Shown here in pieces: positions 26,416 to 36,092 of a DNA stretch of 64,000 nt. Position numbers and translations under genes: made by a program. The notes under the pieces are model-generated. The model saw nothing but the letters and a program-made list of their open reading frames with translations, was not told where the DNA came from and made no database searches. The stretch's first letter is position 1. Each line of letters begins with the position of its first letter. Source of the stretch: Azospirillum lipoferum (lineage in GTDB: Bacteria; Pseudomonadota; Alphaproteobacteria; Azospirillales; Azospirillaceae); NCBI RefSeq assembly GCF_024170005.1, contig NZ_JALJXJ010000007.1, forward strand, positions 362,989 through 426,988, written 5' to 3'.

Positions 26416-27231
26416 ATGCGTATCGACGCCCACCAGCATTTCTGGCTGATGGCCGCCCGCCAGGGCGAATGGCCGCCGCCGGAGCTTGGCCCCATCTACC
26501 GCGATTTCCTGCCGCCCGATCTGCTGCCGCTGCTGCTGGAGAGCGGGATCGACGGCACCGTGCTGGTCCAGACCCTCTGTAGCGAGGCCGACACCGACTT
26601 CATGCTCGACCTTGCCGCCCGGCATGGCTTCATTCGTGGTGTGGTCGGCTGGACCGACCTGAAGGCACCGGACGCGCCGCAGCGGATCCGGGTACTGGCC
26701 GCCCGCCCCAAGCTGAAGGGGTTGCGGCCGATGGTGCAGGCGGAACCGGCCGACTGGCTTGACGATCCCGCCATCGACCCGGCCGCATCGGCGATGGTGG
26801 AGATGGGGCTGAGTTTCGACGCGCTGGTCCTGCCGCGACACCTGCCGTCGCTGATCCGTTTCGCCCGACGGCATCCGGCACTGTCCGTCGTCGTCGATCA
26901 CGCCGCCAAGCCGGAGATCGCCCACGGCGGCACCCCCGGCTGGGCGGAGGACATGGCCACCCTCGCCGCCCTGCCCAACATACGGTGCAAGCTGTCCGGC
27001 CTGCTGACCGAGGCAGGCGAGCGCACCGGGATCGGTGACATCCGCCCCTATGCGGAGCGGCTGATCACACTGTTCGGCACTGACCGGCTGATCTGGGGCA
27101 GCGACTGGCCGGTCCTGCGGCTGGCTGGCGACTATCCCGGCTGGCTGGAGATGTGCCGCCAGCTCATTCCCGCAGAGGCGCACGACGCCGTCTTCGGCGG
27201 CAACGCCGCCGCCTTCTACCGGCTGGACTGA
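26416..27231 (+). CDS. Amidohydrolase-family L-fuconolactonase
   Basis: A 271-residue metal-dependent hydrolase of the amidohydrolase-2 group with the N-terminal H-x-H motif (DAHQHFW, His6 and His8), a central VVVDHAAKP (His ligand) and a C-terminal WGSDWPV aspartate. This is the pattern of L-fucono-1,5-lactonase and L-rhamnono-lactonase relatives, which open the lactone made by the sugar dehydrogenase. It lies between the aldo/keto reductase and the UxaA-family gene, so the enzymes stand in pathway order. GTGGAGAGATAAGCG gives a GGAGA site overlapping the upstream stop. Confidence 0.85.
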   Translation: MRIDAHQHFWLMAARQGEWPPPELGPIYRDFLPPDLLPLLLESGIDGTVLVQTLCSEADTDFMLDLAARHGFIRGVVGWTDLKAPDAPQRIRVLAARPKLKGLRPMVQAEPADWLDDPAIDPAASAMVEMGLSFDALVLPRHLPSLIRFARRHPALSVVVDHAAKPEIAHGGTPGWAEDMATLAALPNIRCKLSGLLTEAGERTGIGDIRPYAERLITLFGTDRLIWGSDWPVLRLAGDYPGWLEMCRQLIPAEAHDAVFGGNAAAFYRLD

Positions 27232-27273
27232 CGAAGTCAGCCATCAACGGTTTTTCCTTCAAGGACAAAAGCG

Positions 27274-28800
27274 ATGCCGTCTTCCGTTCCCGAACTTCTC
27301 CTGCTGAACCCGTCGGACAGCGTCGCGGTCGCCACCCGTGAGATCCCGGCGGGGAGTCCCGTCTCCGTCGGCGGCTTCACTGGCACCACCGCCGCCACCA
27401 TTCCCAGCGGCCACAAGATCGCCATTCGCGCCGTGGCGCCGGGTGAGCCGGTGGTCAAGTACGGGCAGGTAATCGGCACCGCCACCCAGCCGATCGAACC
27501 CGGCCAGCATGTCCACGTCCACAATCTCGGCATGGGGGAGGCCCGTCTCGATCACGGCTCCACCCGCATCGTCGAGGCCGACCGCGGCGGCGAGCAGGCG
27601 ACCTTCCTCGGCATCCGCCGGCCGTCGGGGCAGGTCGCCACCCGCAACTATATCGGCGTCATCGCCAGCGTGAACTGCTCCGCCACCGTCTGCAAGCGCA
27701 TCGCCGACGCCTTCAATGGCAATGCGCTGGCCGATTACCCGAATGTCGACGGGGTGGTCGCCATCGTCCACGGCAGCGGCTGCGGCATGAACGGCACCGG
27801 CGAGGGCATGGCGATCCTGCGCCGCACCCTGCGCGGCTATGCCGACCACGCCAACTTCGCCGGTCTGCTGCTGATCGGGCTGGGCTGCGAGATGAACCAG
27901 ATCGCGCCCTTGGCCCAGACGCTGGCGCCGCGCCCGGAGGGGCTGATCGCCACATTGACCATCCAGGAGGAAGGCGGCACCCGGGAGACCATAGACCGCG
28001 GCGTCGCCCTGGTCCGCGCCATGCTGCCCATCGCCAACGACATCCGGCGCGAGCCGGTGCCGGCCAGTCACCTGACGGTCGGGCTGCAATGCGGTGGGTC
28101 GGACGGCTATTCCGGCATCACCGCCAACCCGGTGCTGGGCGCTGCGGTCGATCTGCTGGTCGCCCATGGCGGCACCGCCATCCTGTCGGAGACGCCGGAG
28201 ATCTATGGTGCCGAGCATCTGCTGACCGCCCGTGCCGCCTCCCCCGCCGTCGCCGAGAAGCTGATGGACCGCATCCGCTGGTGGGAGGATTACACCCGGA
28301 TGCACAAGGGCGACATGAACAACAACCCGTCGCCCGGCAACAAGGCCGGCGGCATCACCACCATCCTGGAGAAATCGCTGGGCGCGGTCGCCAAGGGCGG
28401 CGGCACCCGCCTGAACGCCGTGGTCGATTACGCGGAACCGGTGACCGACCACGGCCTCGTCTTCATGGACACGCCCGGCTACGACCCGGTGTCGGCCACC
28501 GGACAGGTGGCCGGCGGCGCCAACCTGATCGCCTTCACCACCGGCCGCGGCTCAACCTATGGCTGCAAGCCGACGCCGTCGCTGAAGATCGCCACCAACA
28601 GCGCGCTCTACGCCCGCATGGGCGACGACATGGACTTCAACGGCGGCGCGGTGCTGGACGGCGGCACCAGCGTGGCGGAGGCCGGCGCCGCCCTGTTCCG
28701 CCTGATGCTGGACACCGCGTCGGGCCACCGCAGCCGCAGCGAGGAGAACGGCATCGGCGACAACGAGTTCGTGCCCTGGCAGATCGGCGCCGTCATGTGA
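27274..28800 (+). CDS. UxaA-family sugar-acid dehydratase
   Basis: A 508-residue enzyme with an N-terminal SAF-type domain (about residues 10-95) and an altronate/galactarate dehydratase domain for the rest, including NYIGVIASVNCSATVC, HGSGCGMNGTGEG, IGLGCEMNQ and GGSDGYSGITANPVLG. The conserved Cys residues could bind an Fe-S cluster or iron, as in the family. Altronate dehydratase is the classical activity. Next to fuconolactonase and a deoxyfuconate dehydrogenase, dehydration of L-fuconate or D-arabinonate is more likely; no enolase-superfamily fuconate dehydratase is visible. It is the last gene of the plus-strand operon. Confidence 0.82.
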   Translation: MPSSVPELLLLNPSDSVAVATREIPAGSPVSVGGFTGTTAATIPSGHKIAIRAVAPGEPVVKYGQVIGTATQPIEPGQHVHVHNLGMGEARLDHGSTRIVEADRGGEQATFLGIRRPSGQVATRNYIGVIASVNCSATVCKRIADAFNGNALADYPNVDGVVAIVHGSGCGMNGTGEGMAILRRTLRGYADHANFAGLLLIGLGCEMNQIAPLAQTLAPRPEGLIATLTIQEEGGTRETIDRGVALVRAMLPIANDIRREPVPASHLTVGLQCGGSDGYSGITANPVLGAAVDLLVAHGGTAILSETPEIYGAEHLLTARAASPAVAEKLMDRIRWWEDYTRMHKGDMNNNPSPGNKAGGITTILEKSLGAVAKGGGTRLNAVVDYAEPVTDHGLVFMDTPGYDPVSATGQVAGGANLIAFTTGRGSTYGCKPTPSLKIATNSALYARMGDDMDFNGGAVLDGGTSVAEAGAALFRLMLDTASGHRSRSEENGIGDNEFVPWQIGAVM

Positions 28801-28812
28801 CGGCGCACGACT

Positions 28813-28844
28813 GGGGGGCGCTGCTCAGCCTTTCAACGCCCCCC
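28813..28844. terminator. Hairpin between convergent sugar operons
   Basis: GGGGGGCG (28813-28820) pairs with CGCCCCCC (28837-28844) across a 16-base loop. It covers the gap between the UxaA-family stop (28800) and the convergent FAH stop (28825), so it could terminate both operons. It overlaps the last FAH codons and lacks a T-run on the plus strand. Confidence 0.45.
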
Positions 28845-30006
28845 GCCGGACCAGCGACCGCATCAGCTCGACGATGCCGGTGGTCCAGGGCTCGCAGGCG
28901 TCACTCGGCCGCATGCGGTTGACGAGCGCGCCGAGCTTGGGTGCGGCGATGGTGACGATGTCGCCCTCCTTGTGGGTGAAGCCGCCGCCGGGATTGTCGC
29001 GGTCCTGGGTGGGCGCGAACATGGTGCCGAGGAACAGGGCGAAGCCGTCGGGATATTGATGGACCGGGCCGACGGTCTGAGCGACGAGGTCCTCCGGATC
29101 GCGGCTGATCCGCGAGATGGAAGACAGACCCGCCAGCTGGAAGCCCTCCGGACCCTCGACCGTCAAGGCGACGTCGGTGGTCCGCACGTCGTCCAGCGTG
29201 AAGGTCTTGTCGAAGAAGCGGATGAAGGGACCGATGGCGCAGGACGCGTTGTTATCCTTCGCCTTCGACAGCAGCAGGGCCGAACGACCCTCGAAATCGC
29301 GCAGATTCACGTCGTTGCCCAGCGTCGCCCCGGTGATGCGGCCGTCAGGGGCGACAATCAGGACCACCTCCGGCTCCGGGTTGTTCCAGGTCGATTTCGG
29401 ATGCAGCCCGGCATCCATCAGCGTGCCGACCGACGACAGGACGGGGGCCTTGGTGAAGACCTCCGCATCCGGGCCGATGCCAACCTCCAGATACTGGCTC
29501 CAGGCGCCCTGGGCGATCAGCACGTCCTTCAGGCTCATCGCCGCCTCGGAACCGGGCTTCAGCGCCGCCAGATCGTCGCCGACCAGCCGCTGAACCTCGG
29601 CGCGGATCGCCTCGGCGGCATCGGGATTGCCGCGGGCGCGTTCCTCGATCACCCGCTCCAGCATCGACACGGCGAAGGTGACGCCGGCCGCCTTCAACAC
29701 CTGAAGGTCGATCGGCGCCAGCAGCCAGGGGGCGTTGGTGTCGCGGCTGTCCGGCGGCGTGTTGGCGAGGACGTCGGCCAGCGCGCCGATGCGCTCCCCC
29801 ACCGCCGCCGCGAGGTCCGCCGCCGGATCCGGCCGGGCGGCCAGCTCGCTCATGGTCGGGAAGGACGCGGTGACGTCGTACACGCCGTCGGCGCGCACGG
29901 CCACCACCGACGGACCGATGCCGGGCCGCCAGACGCGCCCGGCCAGGGTGCCGGCATAGCCGTCGTTGGGGAGGGTACGGGTCACATCCACGGGAAACTG
30001 GATCAT
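28825..30006 (-). CDS. Fumarylacetoacetate-hydrolase-family enzyme, XylX-type sugar-acid dehydratase
   Basis: A 393-residue FAH-fold enzyme. Its length and its N-terminal domain of about 150 residues fit the XylX / 2-keto-3-deoxy-pentonate dehydratase group rather than the shorter (about 280-residue) diketo-acid hydrolases. Metal-binding and active-site segments include EVGIGPDAEVFTKAP, STWNNPEPEVVL, GATLGNDVNLRDFEG and KDNNASCAIGPF. I expect it to dehydrate 2-keto-3-deoxy-D-arabinonate to alpha-ketoglutarate semialdehyde, with a diketo-deoxyfuconate hydrolase as alternative. The ATG at 30006 follows CCGGAACCCGAC. It is the last gene of the minus-strand operon. Confidence 0.8.
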   Translation of the reverse strand: MIQFPVDVTRTLPNDGYAGTLAGRVWRPGIGPSVVAVRADGVYDVTASFPTMSELAARPDPAADLAAAVGERIGALADVLANTPPDSRDTNAPWLLAPIDLQVLKAAGVTFAVSMLERVIEERARGNPDAAEAIRAEVQRLVGDDLAALKPGSEAAMSLKDVLIAQGAWSQYLEVGIGPDAEVFTKAPVLSSVGTLMDAGLHPKSTWNNPEPEVVLIVAPDGRITGATLGNDVNLRDFEGRSALLLSKAKDNNASCAIGPFIRFFDKTFTLDDVRTTDVALTVEGPEGFQLAGLSSISRISRDPEDLVAQTVGPVHQYPDGFALFLGTMFAPTQDRDNPGGGFTHKEGDIVTIAAPKLGALVNRMRPSDACEPWTTGIVELMRSLVRRGALKG

Positions 30007-30037
30007 GTCGGGTTCCGGAGTCTGAGAACGGGTCTGG

Positions 30038-30493
30038 TTACGACAGTTCGGCGGCAATAACGCCCTTGCGCAACAGGAAACAGCCATAGGGCCGCGGATC
30101 GCCGACCTGCACCACGGCAAAGGCGCGGCGGGCCGCATCGTAGAAGGCGAAGCGCTCGATGCCCTGAAGCGGCAACGGTCTGCCCTCGGCACGGTCGATC
30201 TCGGCCTGCACCTCGCCCTGGACGGTGGGCAGTGCCGCGGGGTCGCCCACCACCTCCATCCGGCGCACCGGGTCGGGCACATAGCCGTCGAGCGGAAAGA
30301 CGCTGAGGATACCGCGGGCGGCCCGCGCCATCGTCACTCCCGGCAGCACGATCAGCCGGCCGGAAATGGTGGCGCGGGCGATGGCCTCCGCCGGGTGGTT
30401 GGCGTCGACCAGCGCCAGATCGTCGCCATGGCCCATCGCGGCCAGTACCCACAGCAGGTCGGGAGACAGAAGCGGGTCGAGTCCTTTCAGCAT
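30038..30493 (-). CDS. fucU: L-fucose mutarotase (RbsD/FucU family)
   Basis: A 151-residue cytosolic enzyme that interconverts sugar anomers. It matches FucU closely along its length: LLSPDLLWVLAAMGHGDDLALVDANHPAE with the catalytic His22 in MGHGD, PLDGYVPDPVRRMEVVGDP, IERFAFYDAARRAFAVVQVGDPRPYG and the C-terminal LLRKGV. A mutarotase supplies the anomer used by the fucose dehydrogenases and is a strong pointer to L-fucose (or a configurationally related sugar) as substrate of this region. AAGGA precedes the ATG. It lies between the second aldo/keto reductase and the FAH-family gene. Confidence 0.88.
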   Translation of the reverse strand: MLKGLDPLLSPDLLWVLAAMGHGDDLALVDANHPAEAIARATISGRLIVLPGVTMARAARGILSVFPLDGYVPDPVRRMEVVGDPAALPTVQGEVQAEIDRAEGRPLPLQGIERFAFYDAARRAFAVVQVGDPRPYGCFLLRKGVIAAELS

Positions 30494-30538
30494 GGCGCTT
30501 ATCCTTATTTGTTGGCTGAATTTATTGGCCGGGTTCGC

Positions 30539-31563
30539 TCAACCCGGCACCGGCACGCCCGCCGCCAGCAACCCCTCCCCCTTCAGGTCGGACCACAGCG
30601 CGGCCGGCACCGCCGCCGCCATGGCGTCCAAGTTGCGGCGCACCTCGTCGGCCGTCACAGCCCCCAGTACCACCGACGATACAGCGGGATGGCCAAGCGC
30701 GAACCGCAAGGCCGCGGTGGCGAGCGGAACGCCGTGGGCGCGGCAGACCGCCTCGATCCGCCCCACCCGCTCCAGAATATGGACCGGGGCCGGACCGTAA
30801 TTGTACTTGGCGCCGGGCACCGCACCACTGGCGAGAATGCCGGAATTGAACACGCCACCCAGCATGACGCCGATGCCCTTGGCCTGGGCCAGCGGCAGGA
30901 ACGCGTCCAGCGCCGGCTGCTCCAGCAGGGAATAGCGCCCGGCCAGCAGCATCGCGTCGAAATCGCCGGCCTGGGCAAAACGGACGCACATCTCCGCCTC
31001 GTTGACGCCGACGCCGATGGCCTTGACCGTGCCGTCGGCGCGCAACCGGTCGAGCGCCCGGTAGGCGCCTTCCATCGCCTCGGCGAAGCGGGCCTCGATG
31101 CGGTCGGCGCCATGGGTCCAGACATCGACGTCATGGATCAGCAGCACGTCGATGCGGTCGGTGCCCAGCCGCAGCAGCGACTGCTCCACCGACCGCATCG
31201 TTCCGTCATAGGAATAGTCGATCACCGCCCGGTGCGGGAGGCCGCCGGCATAGCCCGACCCGTCGCCCCGCCCCTGTGTCGGGTCCATCCAGCGCCCGAC
31301 CTTGGTGCATAGCACGACGCCGTCGCGCCCGACCTGACGGAGGGCGGCACCGCAGCGCGCCTCCGCCAGCCCATGGCCGTAGAGCGGCGAGGTGTCGAGC
31401 AGCGTGACGCCCGCCGATAGTGCTGCGACCGCTGCACCGACGGCGGTGGCCTCGTCAAGATGGCCGTACAGATCGCCCAGCGGCGCGGCACCGAAGCCGA
31501 TCTCCGAGACGGCGATGCCGGTGCGGCCCAAGGCTCTGGTCGGCAATCTGGTTGGCGACGTCG

Positions 31564-31567
<4 letters not shown>
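30539..31567 (-). CDS. Aldo/keto reductase, L-fucose / D-threo-aldose 1-dehydrogenase type (copy 2)
   Basis: A 342-residue AKR with the tetrad Asp58 and Tyr63 ([11 protein letters not shown]), Lys near 89 (CTKVGRW) and the His of VLLIHDVD. It has the same [19 protein letters not shown] element as the copy at 25375-26412 and aligns along its whole length by eye, but it is clearly diverged, so it is an old paralogue rather than a recent copy. It overlaps the upstream ATPase gene by four bases (31564-31567), tying it to the maltose-type importer. It probably oxidises the sugar that importer brings in. Confidence 0.85.
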
Positions 31568-32661
<1,094 letters not shown>

Positions 32662-32686
32662 GGGGTCGTCTCTTTCTTGAAAAGGA

Positions 32687-33517
32687 TCAGCCGCCCTTGA
32701 CGGCGCCGGCGGTCAGGCCGGCCACGATCTGGCGCTGGGCGGCCACGGTCAGGATCAGCACCGGCAGCGTCACCACCAGGGCGGCGGCGGCCAGCGGCCC
32801 CCAGCTCACCTGCTCGAAGGACAGCATGTTGTAGACGGCGACCGGCAGGGTCCGCGTCTCGCGGCTGGCCAGCACGATGCCGAAGACGAAGTTGTTCCAG
32901 GAGAAGATCACCGACAGGATGAACGCGACGACGATGCCGGGCTTGGCGATCGGCAGTGCCACCTTGGCGAAGATCTGCCAGCGCGTGGCGCCGTCGACCA
33001 TCGCCGCCTCCTCCAGTTCCATCGGCGTCGTCTCGAAATAGCCGATCATGATCCAGATCACGATGGGCACGGTGACGACCAGATGGATGATGATCTGCGG
33101 CCACAGCGTGCCGAGCAGCCCCAGCCACTGGAACAGCAGGAACAGCGGGATCAGGAAGGACAGGCCGGGCGTCATGCGGGCGATCATGATGACCACCGCC
33201 GACTTGTGCGCTTGCATCCGGGCGATGCCGTAGCCGGCCGGCACGCCGACCAGCAGCGCGAACAGGGTAGCGGCGCCGGTGACGATCAGGCTGTTCCAGA
33301 AATAGAGCAGGAAGCTGTTGCCCTCGAAGATCGTCGTGTAGTTCTTCCAGGCGAAGCGTTCCGGAATCAGGATCGGCGGGTAGGCGCCGTTGTCGATCTC
33401 GAACTTCAGCGACAGCGACAGCATCCACAGGAAGAACAGCAGCGCCGGCGACACCAGCAGCAGGACGCAGACGGCCATGCCGGCCTTGTCCAGCAATTTC
33501 CGCAACGGCCGGCTCAT
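32687..33517 (-). CDS. Maltose-type sugar ABC importer permease (MalG family)
   Basis: A 276-residue inner-membrane permease with six spans and the EAA loop [21 protein letters not shown] that contacts the ATPase. It overlaps the preceding permease gene by four bases (33514-33517), as usual for MalF/MalG pairs. The short N-terminal cytoplasmic tail ([13 protein letters not shown]) fits the family. Confidence 0.92.
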   Translation of the reverse strand: MSRPLRKLLDKAGMAVCVLLLVSPALLFFLWMLSLSLKFEIDNGAYPPILIPERFAWKNYTTIFEGNSFLLYFWNSLIVTGAATLFALLVGVPAGYGIARMQAHKSAVVIMIARMTPGLSFLIPLFLLFQWLGLLGTLWPQIIIHLVVTVPIVIWIMIGYFETTPMELEEAAMVDGATRWQIFAKVALPIAKPGIVVAFILSVIFSWNNFVFGIVLASRETRTLPVAVYNMLSFEQVSWGPLAAAALVVTLPVLILTVAAQRQIVAGLTAGAVKGG

Positions 33518-34446
33518 TTCCCGTCTCCCGAATTCCAGGCGCTGCGCTGGCGAAGGTGCAGCAGAACCAGCGACAGCAGGATGATCAGCACGAAGAACAC
33601 CACAGCGATGGCCGAGCCGTAGCCGACGTCGTAATAGGTGAAGGCGACGCTGTAGAGATACAGGTTGATCGTCTCCGACGCCGTGCCCGGCCCGCCCTGG
33701 GTGATGGTGTAAAGGATGTCGAAGCTCTTCAGCGCGTCGATGCTGCGGATGATGACCGCCACCATCAGGAACGGCTTGATCATCGGCAGGGTCAGGTAGC
33801 GGAAGCGCTGCCAGGCGGTGGCGCCATCGATCTGCGCGCTCTCGTACGGCTCGGTCGGCAGCGACGCCAGCCCGCCCAGCACGATCAGCATCACCAGCGG
33901 CGTCCACTGCCAGGTCTCCACCAGCACCAGCGACAGGATCACCGTGCTGGGGTGATAGACCCACTGCAGCGGCCCGATGCCGATCTGCGACAGCAGGTAG
34001 TTCAGCACGCCAAGCTGCGGATGGAACATCATCGTCCACACGAGCGCAATGGCCACCGGAGTCGCCATCATCGGCATGACGAAGATGCCGCGCAGCAGGC
34101 CGCGGGCCGGCAGCTTGGTGTTGAAGGCCAGCGCCGCCGCGGTGCCGAGCACCAGTGGGGCCACGACAGACAGCGCGGTATAGACCAACGTATGCGCCAT
34201 CGCCTCCAGGAACCGCACATCCGTTGCCAGACGGACGTAGTTCTGCAAGCCGACGAAGCGCTGCTCCTCGCCGATGCGCCATTCCATGGCGCTCATCCAC
34301 AGGGTGAAGACCCAGGGAAAGACGATGACCCCGACGACGACGATCAGCGCCGGCACCACAAAAGGCCAGTAGGAGGGCCGAAGCCGCTTCGTCCTGCCGA
34401 CGGAAGCGGCGCCGGCCACGCGGCCGGAAGAGGTCAGGATGCTCAC
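33514..34446 (-). CDS. Maltose-type sugar ABC importer permease (MalF family)
   Basis: A 310-residue permease with six spans (the first at about 28-52), the periplasmic WRIGEEQRFVGLQNYVRL segment and the EAA loop TEPYESAQIDGATAWQRFRYL. The start is a GTG. Three in-frame GTGs, at 34446, 34467 and 34488, each lie in an identical 21-bp repeat with the same upstream sequence, so the N-terminus could be VSILTSSG or 7 or 14 residues longer. I give the shortest. The gene follows the binding-protein gene. Confidence 0.88.
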   Translation of the reverse strand: MSILTSSGRVAGAASVGRTKRLRPSYWPFVVPALIVVVGVIVFPWVFTLWMSAMEWRIGEEQRFVGLQNYVRLATDVRFLEAMAHTLVYTALSVVAPLVLGTAAALAFNTKLPARGLLRGIFVMPMMATPVAIALVWTMMFHPQLGVLNYLLSQIGIGPLQWVYHPSTVILSLVLVETWQWTPLVMLIVLGGLASLPTEPYESAQIDGATAWQRFRYLTLPMIKPFLMVAVIIRSIDALKSFDILYTITQGGPGTASETINLYLYSVAFTYYDVGYGSAIAVVFFVLIILLSLVLLHLRQRSAWNSGDGK

Positions 34447-34504
34447 GTCTTCTCGCTGCGTTCTCACGTCTTCTCGCTGCGCTATCACGTTTTCTCGCTG
34501 CGCT
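34442..34504. repeat. Three tandem 21-bp repeats across a stop/start junction
   Basis: Three 21-bp units (34442-34462, 34463-34483, 34484-34504) differ at one to three positions; the core is TCACGT(C/T)TTCTCGCTGCG on the plus strand. On the minus strand each unit carries GCGAGAA-ACGTGA, holding both a TGA stop in the binding-protein frame and a GTG start in the permease frame. Because 21 is a multiple of three, all copies keep the permease frame open. Confidence 0.92.
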
Positions 34505-35846
34505 CGAGGATCGGCTTGAAGTCCGCCGTTGCCCGCTTCAGCTCGGCCGCCGGATCGCTGCCGGAGATCATGTTGGTCAGCGCCCCGCCCAGCACGTCGC
34601 GGAACTCGGTGACCGGAATGATGACCGGCAGGGCGAGACGGCTGATCTTCGCCGATTCGACCACGGCATCGACCCAGGCCGCCGGCATCTTCACGCCCTT
34701 GCGCACCTCCGCGTCCGACAGGACGGAGTTGCGGAACGGCACGCCGGCCCCGGCCTGCAACAGGCGGGCGCCCATCAGCTTGCCGGTCGCCCACTGGCAA
34801 TAGAGATAGGCGGCCTCCTTGTTCTTCGACGCGGCAGTGACGCCGATGCCGTCGCCGGTGGTCGCGGCGGCGTGCGCCTTCGGCCCCTTGGGCATCAGGC
34901 CGTAGCCGACCTTGCCGACGACGCGCGACTTCTCCGGGTCCTCCAGCGGCGGGGCGAAGCCGACGCCGTCGAACCACATGCCGACACGGCCCTGGAGGAA
35001 GGCCGACTGGCATTCCGCCCAGTTGAAGCCGGTGACGCCCGGCGGCGCCGATTTGGTCATCAGCGTCTGGTAGAGCTTGGCCGCCTCGATGGCCTCGGGG
35101 GTATCGGTCAGCAGGTTGCGGTTGGCGTCGACGCTGTACTGGTCATAGCCCAGCAGCAGGCTGGTCCACACCGGGGTGTTGGCGTTCTTCATGCCGCGGG
35201 CGACGAAGCCGTAGGTCTGGCTCGACGGATCGGTCAGCGCGGCGGCGGCGGCCACCATCTCGTCGAAGGTCTTGGGGAAGGACAGGTTCTTCTTCGCGAA
35301 CAGGTCCTTGTTCCAATAGACGATCCAGTAATCGACCGAGAAGGGCAAGGCGCCGATCCCGCCCTCCGGGCTGCGGGCGAAGGTCACCCCGGCTTCGGAG
35401 AAATCGTCGAGGAAGCCGGCGTCGGTCAGCGCCGGGTCCTTGATGAAGGGCGTCAGGTCGGCCAGCCACTTGCCCTTCTCGAACTGGCGCTTCTGGACAT
35501 GGTAGCTGATGTGCACCACGTCGAAGCTCGGCCGGCCGGAGGTCAGCTCGATCACCGCCTTCTGGCGCTGCTGCTGCTCCGGTGTCTGTTCCGACACCAC
35601 GGTGATGCCGGTCAGCTCCTCGAATTCCTTCTGGTACTTGGTCAGCGTCTCGCCACGGGGGCTCTTGATCAGGTTCACCTCGATCTTGGTGCCGGCATAT
35701 TTGCGCCAGTTGATCCCGCTGGAACCGACCCCACTGCTCTGGGCGAAGGCGGGCAAGCCGATACCGCTCAGGCCCAGCGCGCCGGCTGCGGCGCCCGACG
35801 CCAGAAGTCGGCGGCGCGACAAAGACATTCCGTTCGACATCGACAT
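34485..35846 (-). CDS. Maltose-type sugar-binding protein with Tat-type signal
   Basis: A 453-residue extracytoplasmic solute-binding protein (family 1). The N-terminus has a twin-arginine signal (SLSRRRLLASGAAAGALG), so it may be exported folded. The mature part shows IEVNLIKSPRGETLTKYQ, a PFSVDYWIVYWNKDLF segment and GMWFDGVGFAPP, typical of CUT1 binding proteins. The ATG at 35846 follows GGGGAGGAG, which decides the start. It is the first gene of the minus-strand operon. The C-terminus (LERSEKT) lies inside the 21-bp repeat, and its stop overlaps the first possible GTG of the permease. Confidence 0.9.
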   Translation of the reverse strand: MSMSNGMSLSRRRLLASGAAAGALGLSGIGLPAFAQSSGVGSSGINWRKYAGTKIEVNLIKSPRGETLTKYQKEFEELTGITVVSEQTPEQQQRQKAVIELTSGRPSFDVVHISYHVQKRQFEKGKWLADLTPFIKDPALTDAGFLDDFSEAGVTFARSPEGGIGALPFSVDYWIVYWNKDLFAKKNLSFPKTFDEMVAAAAALTDPSSQTYGFVARGMKNANTPVWTSLLLGYDQYSVDANRNLLTDTPEAIEAAKLYQTLMTKSAPPGVTGFNWAECQSAFLQGRVGMWFDGVGFAPPLEDPEKSRVVGKVGYGLMPKGPKAHAAATTGDGIGVTAASKNKEAAYLYCQWATGKLMGARLLQAGAGVPFRNSVLSDAEVRKGVKMPAAWVDAVVESAKISRLALPVIIPVTEFRDVLGGALTNMISGSDPAAELKRATADFKPILERSEKT

Positions 35847-36025
35847 GCACTCCTCCCCGTTATCATCTGGCCCGTTATCGCCTGGGCCTTGGGCGCCCAG
35901 ACTTGCCCGGATTTGCCTGTTGCGGCGGACACTGTGAGCGACACGGATCCGCACCGCCACCGATTTGATTGCTGGGTCAACGTATAAATCCGGCGCAGCC
36001 CCCTTGCAAACGAAAAACATCCTAG

Positions 36026-36035
36026 TAACATGTTA
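36026..36035. promoter_or_regulatory. Palindrome TAACATGTTA in the divergent promoter region
   Basis: The 246 bp between the divergent starts at 35846 and 36093 must hold both promoters. A perfect 10-bp palindrome lies 58 bp before the GTG at 36093, with a further TAAC copy at 36040-36043. It is a plausible operator for the GntR regulator encoded at 37022, but no second copy supports this. Confidence 0.3.
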
Positions 36036-36092
36036 GTGGTAACGCGGCAGCCTTTCGGCCGTCCGTTCAGCCGTTCCTGGGAGAAATACAAA

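Noticed and set aside
34443..34504. The three 21-bp repeats as a CRISPR or VNTR array
   Set aside because: There are no spacers and only three contiguous units; they are explained as an in-frame tandem duplication of a gene junction.
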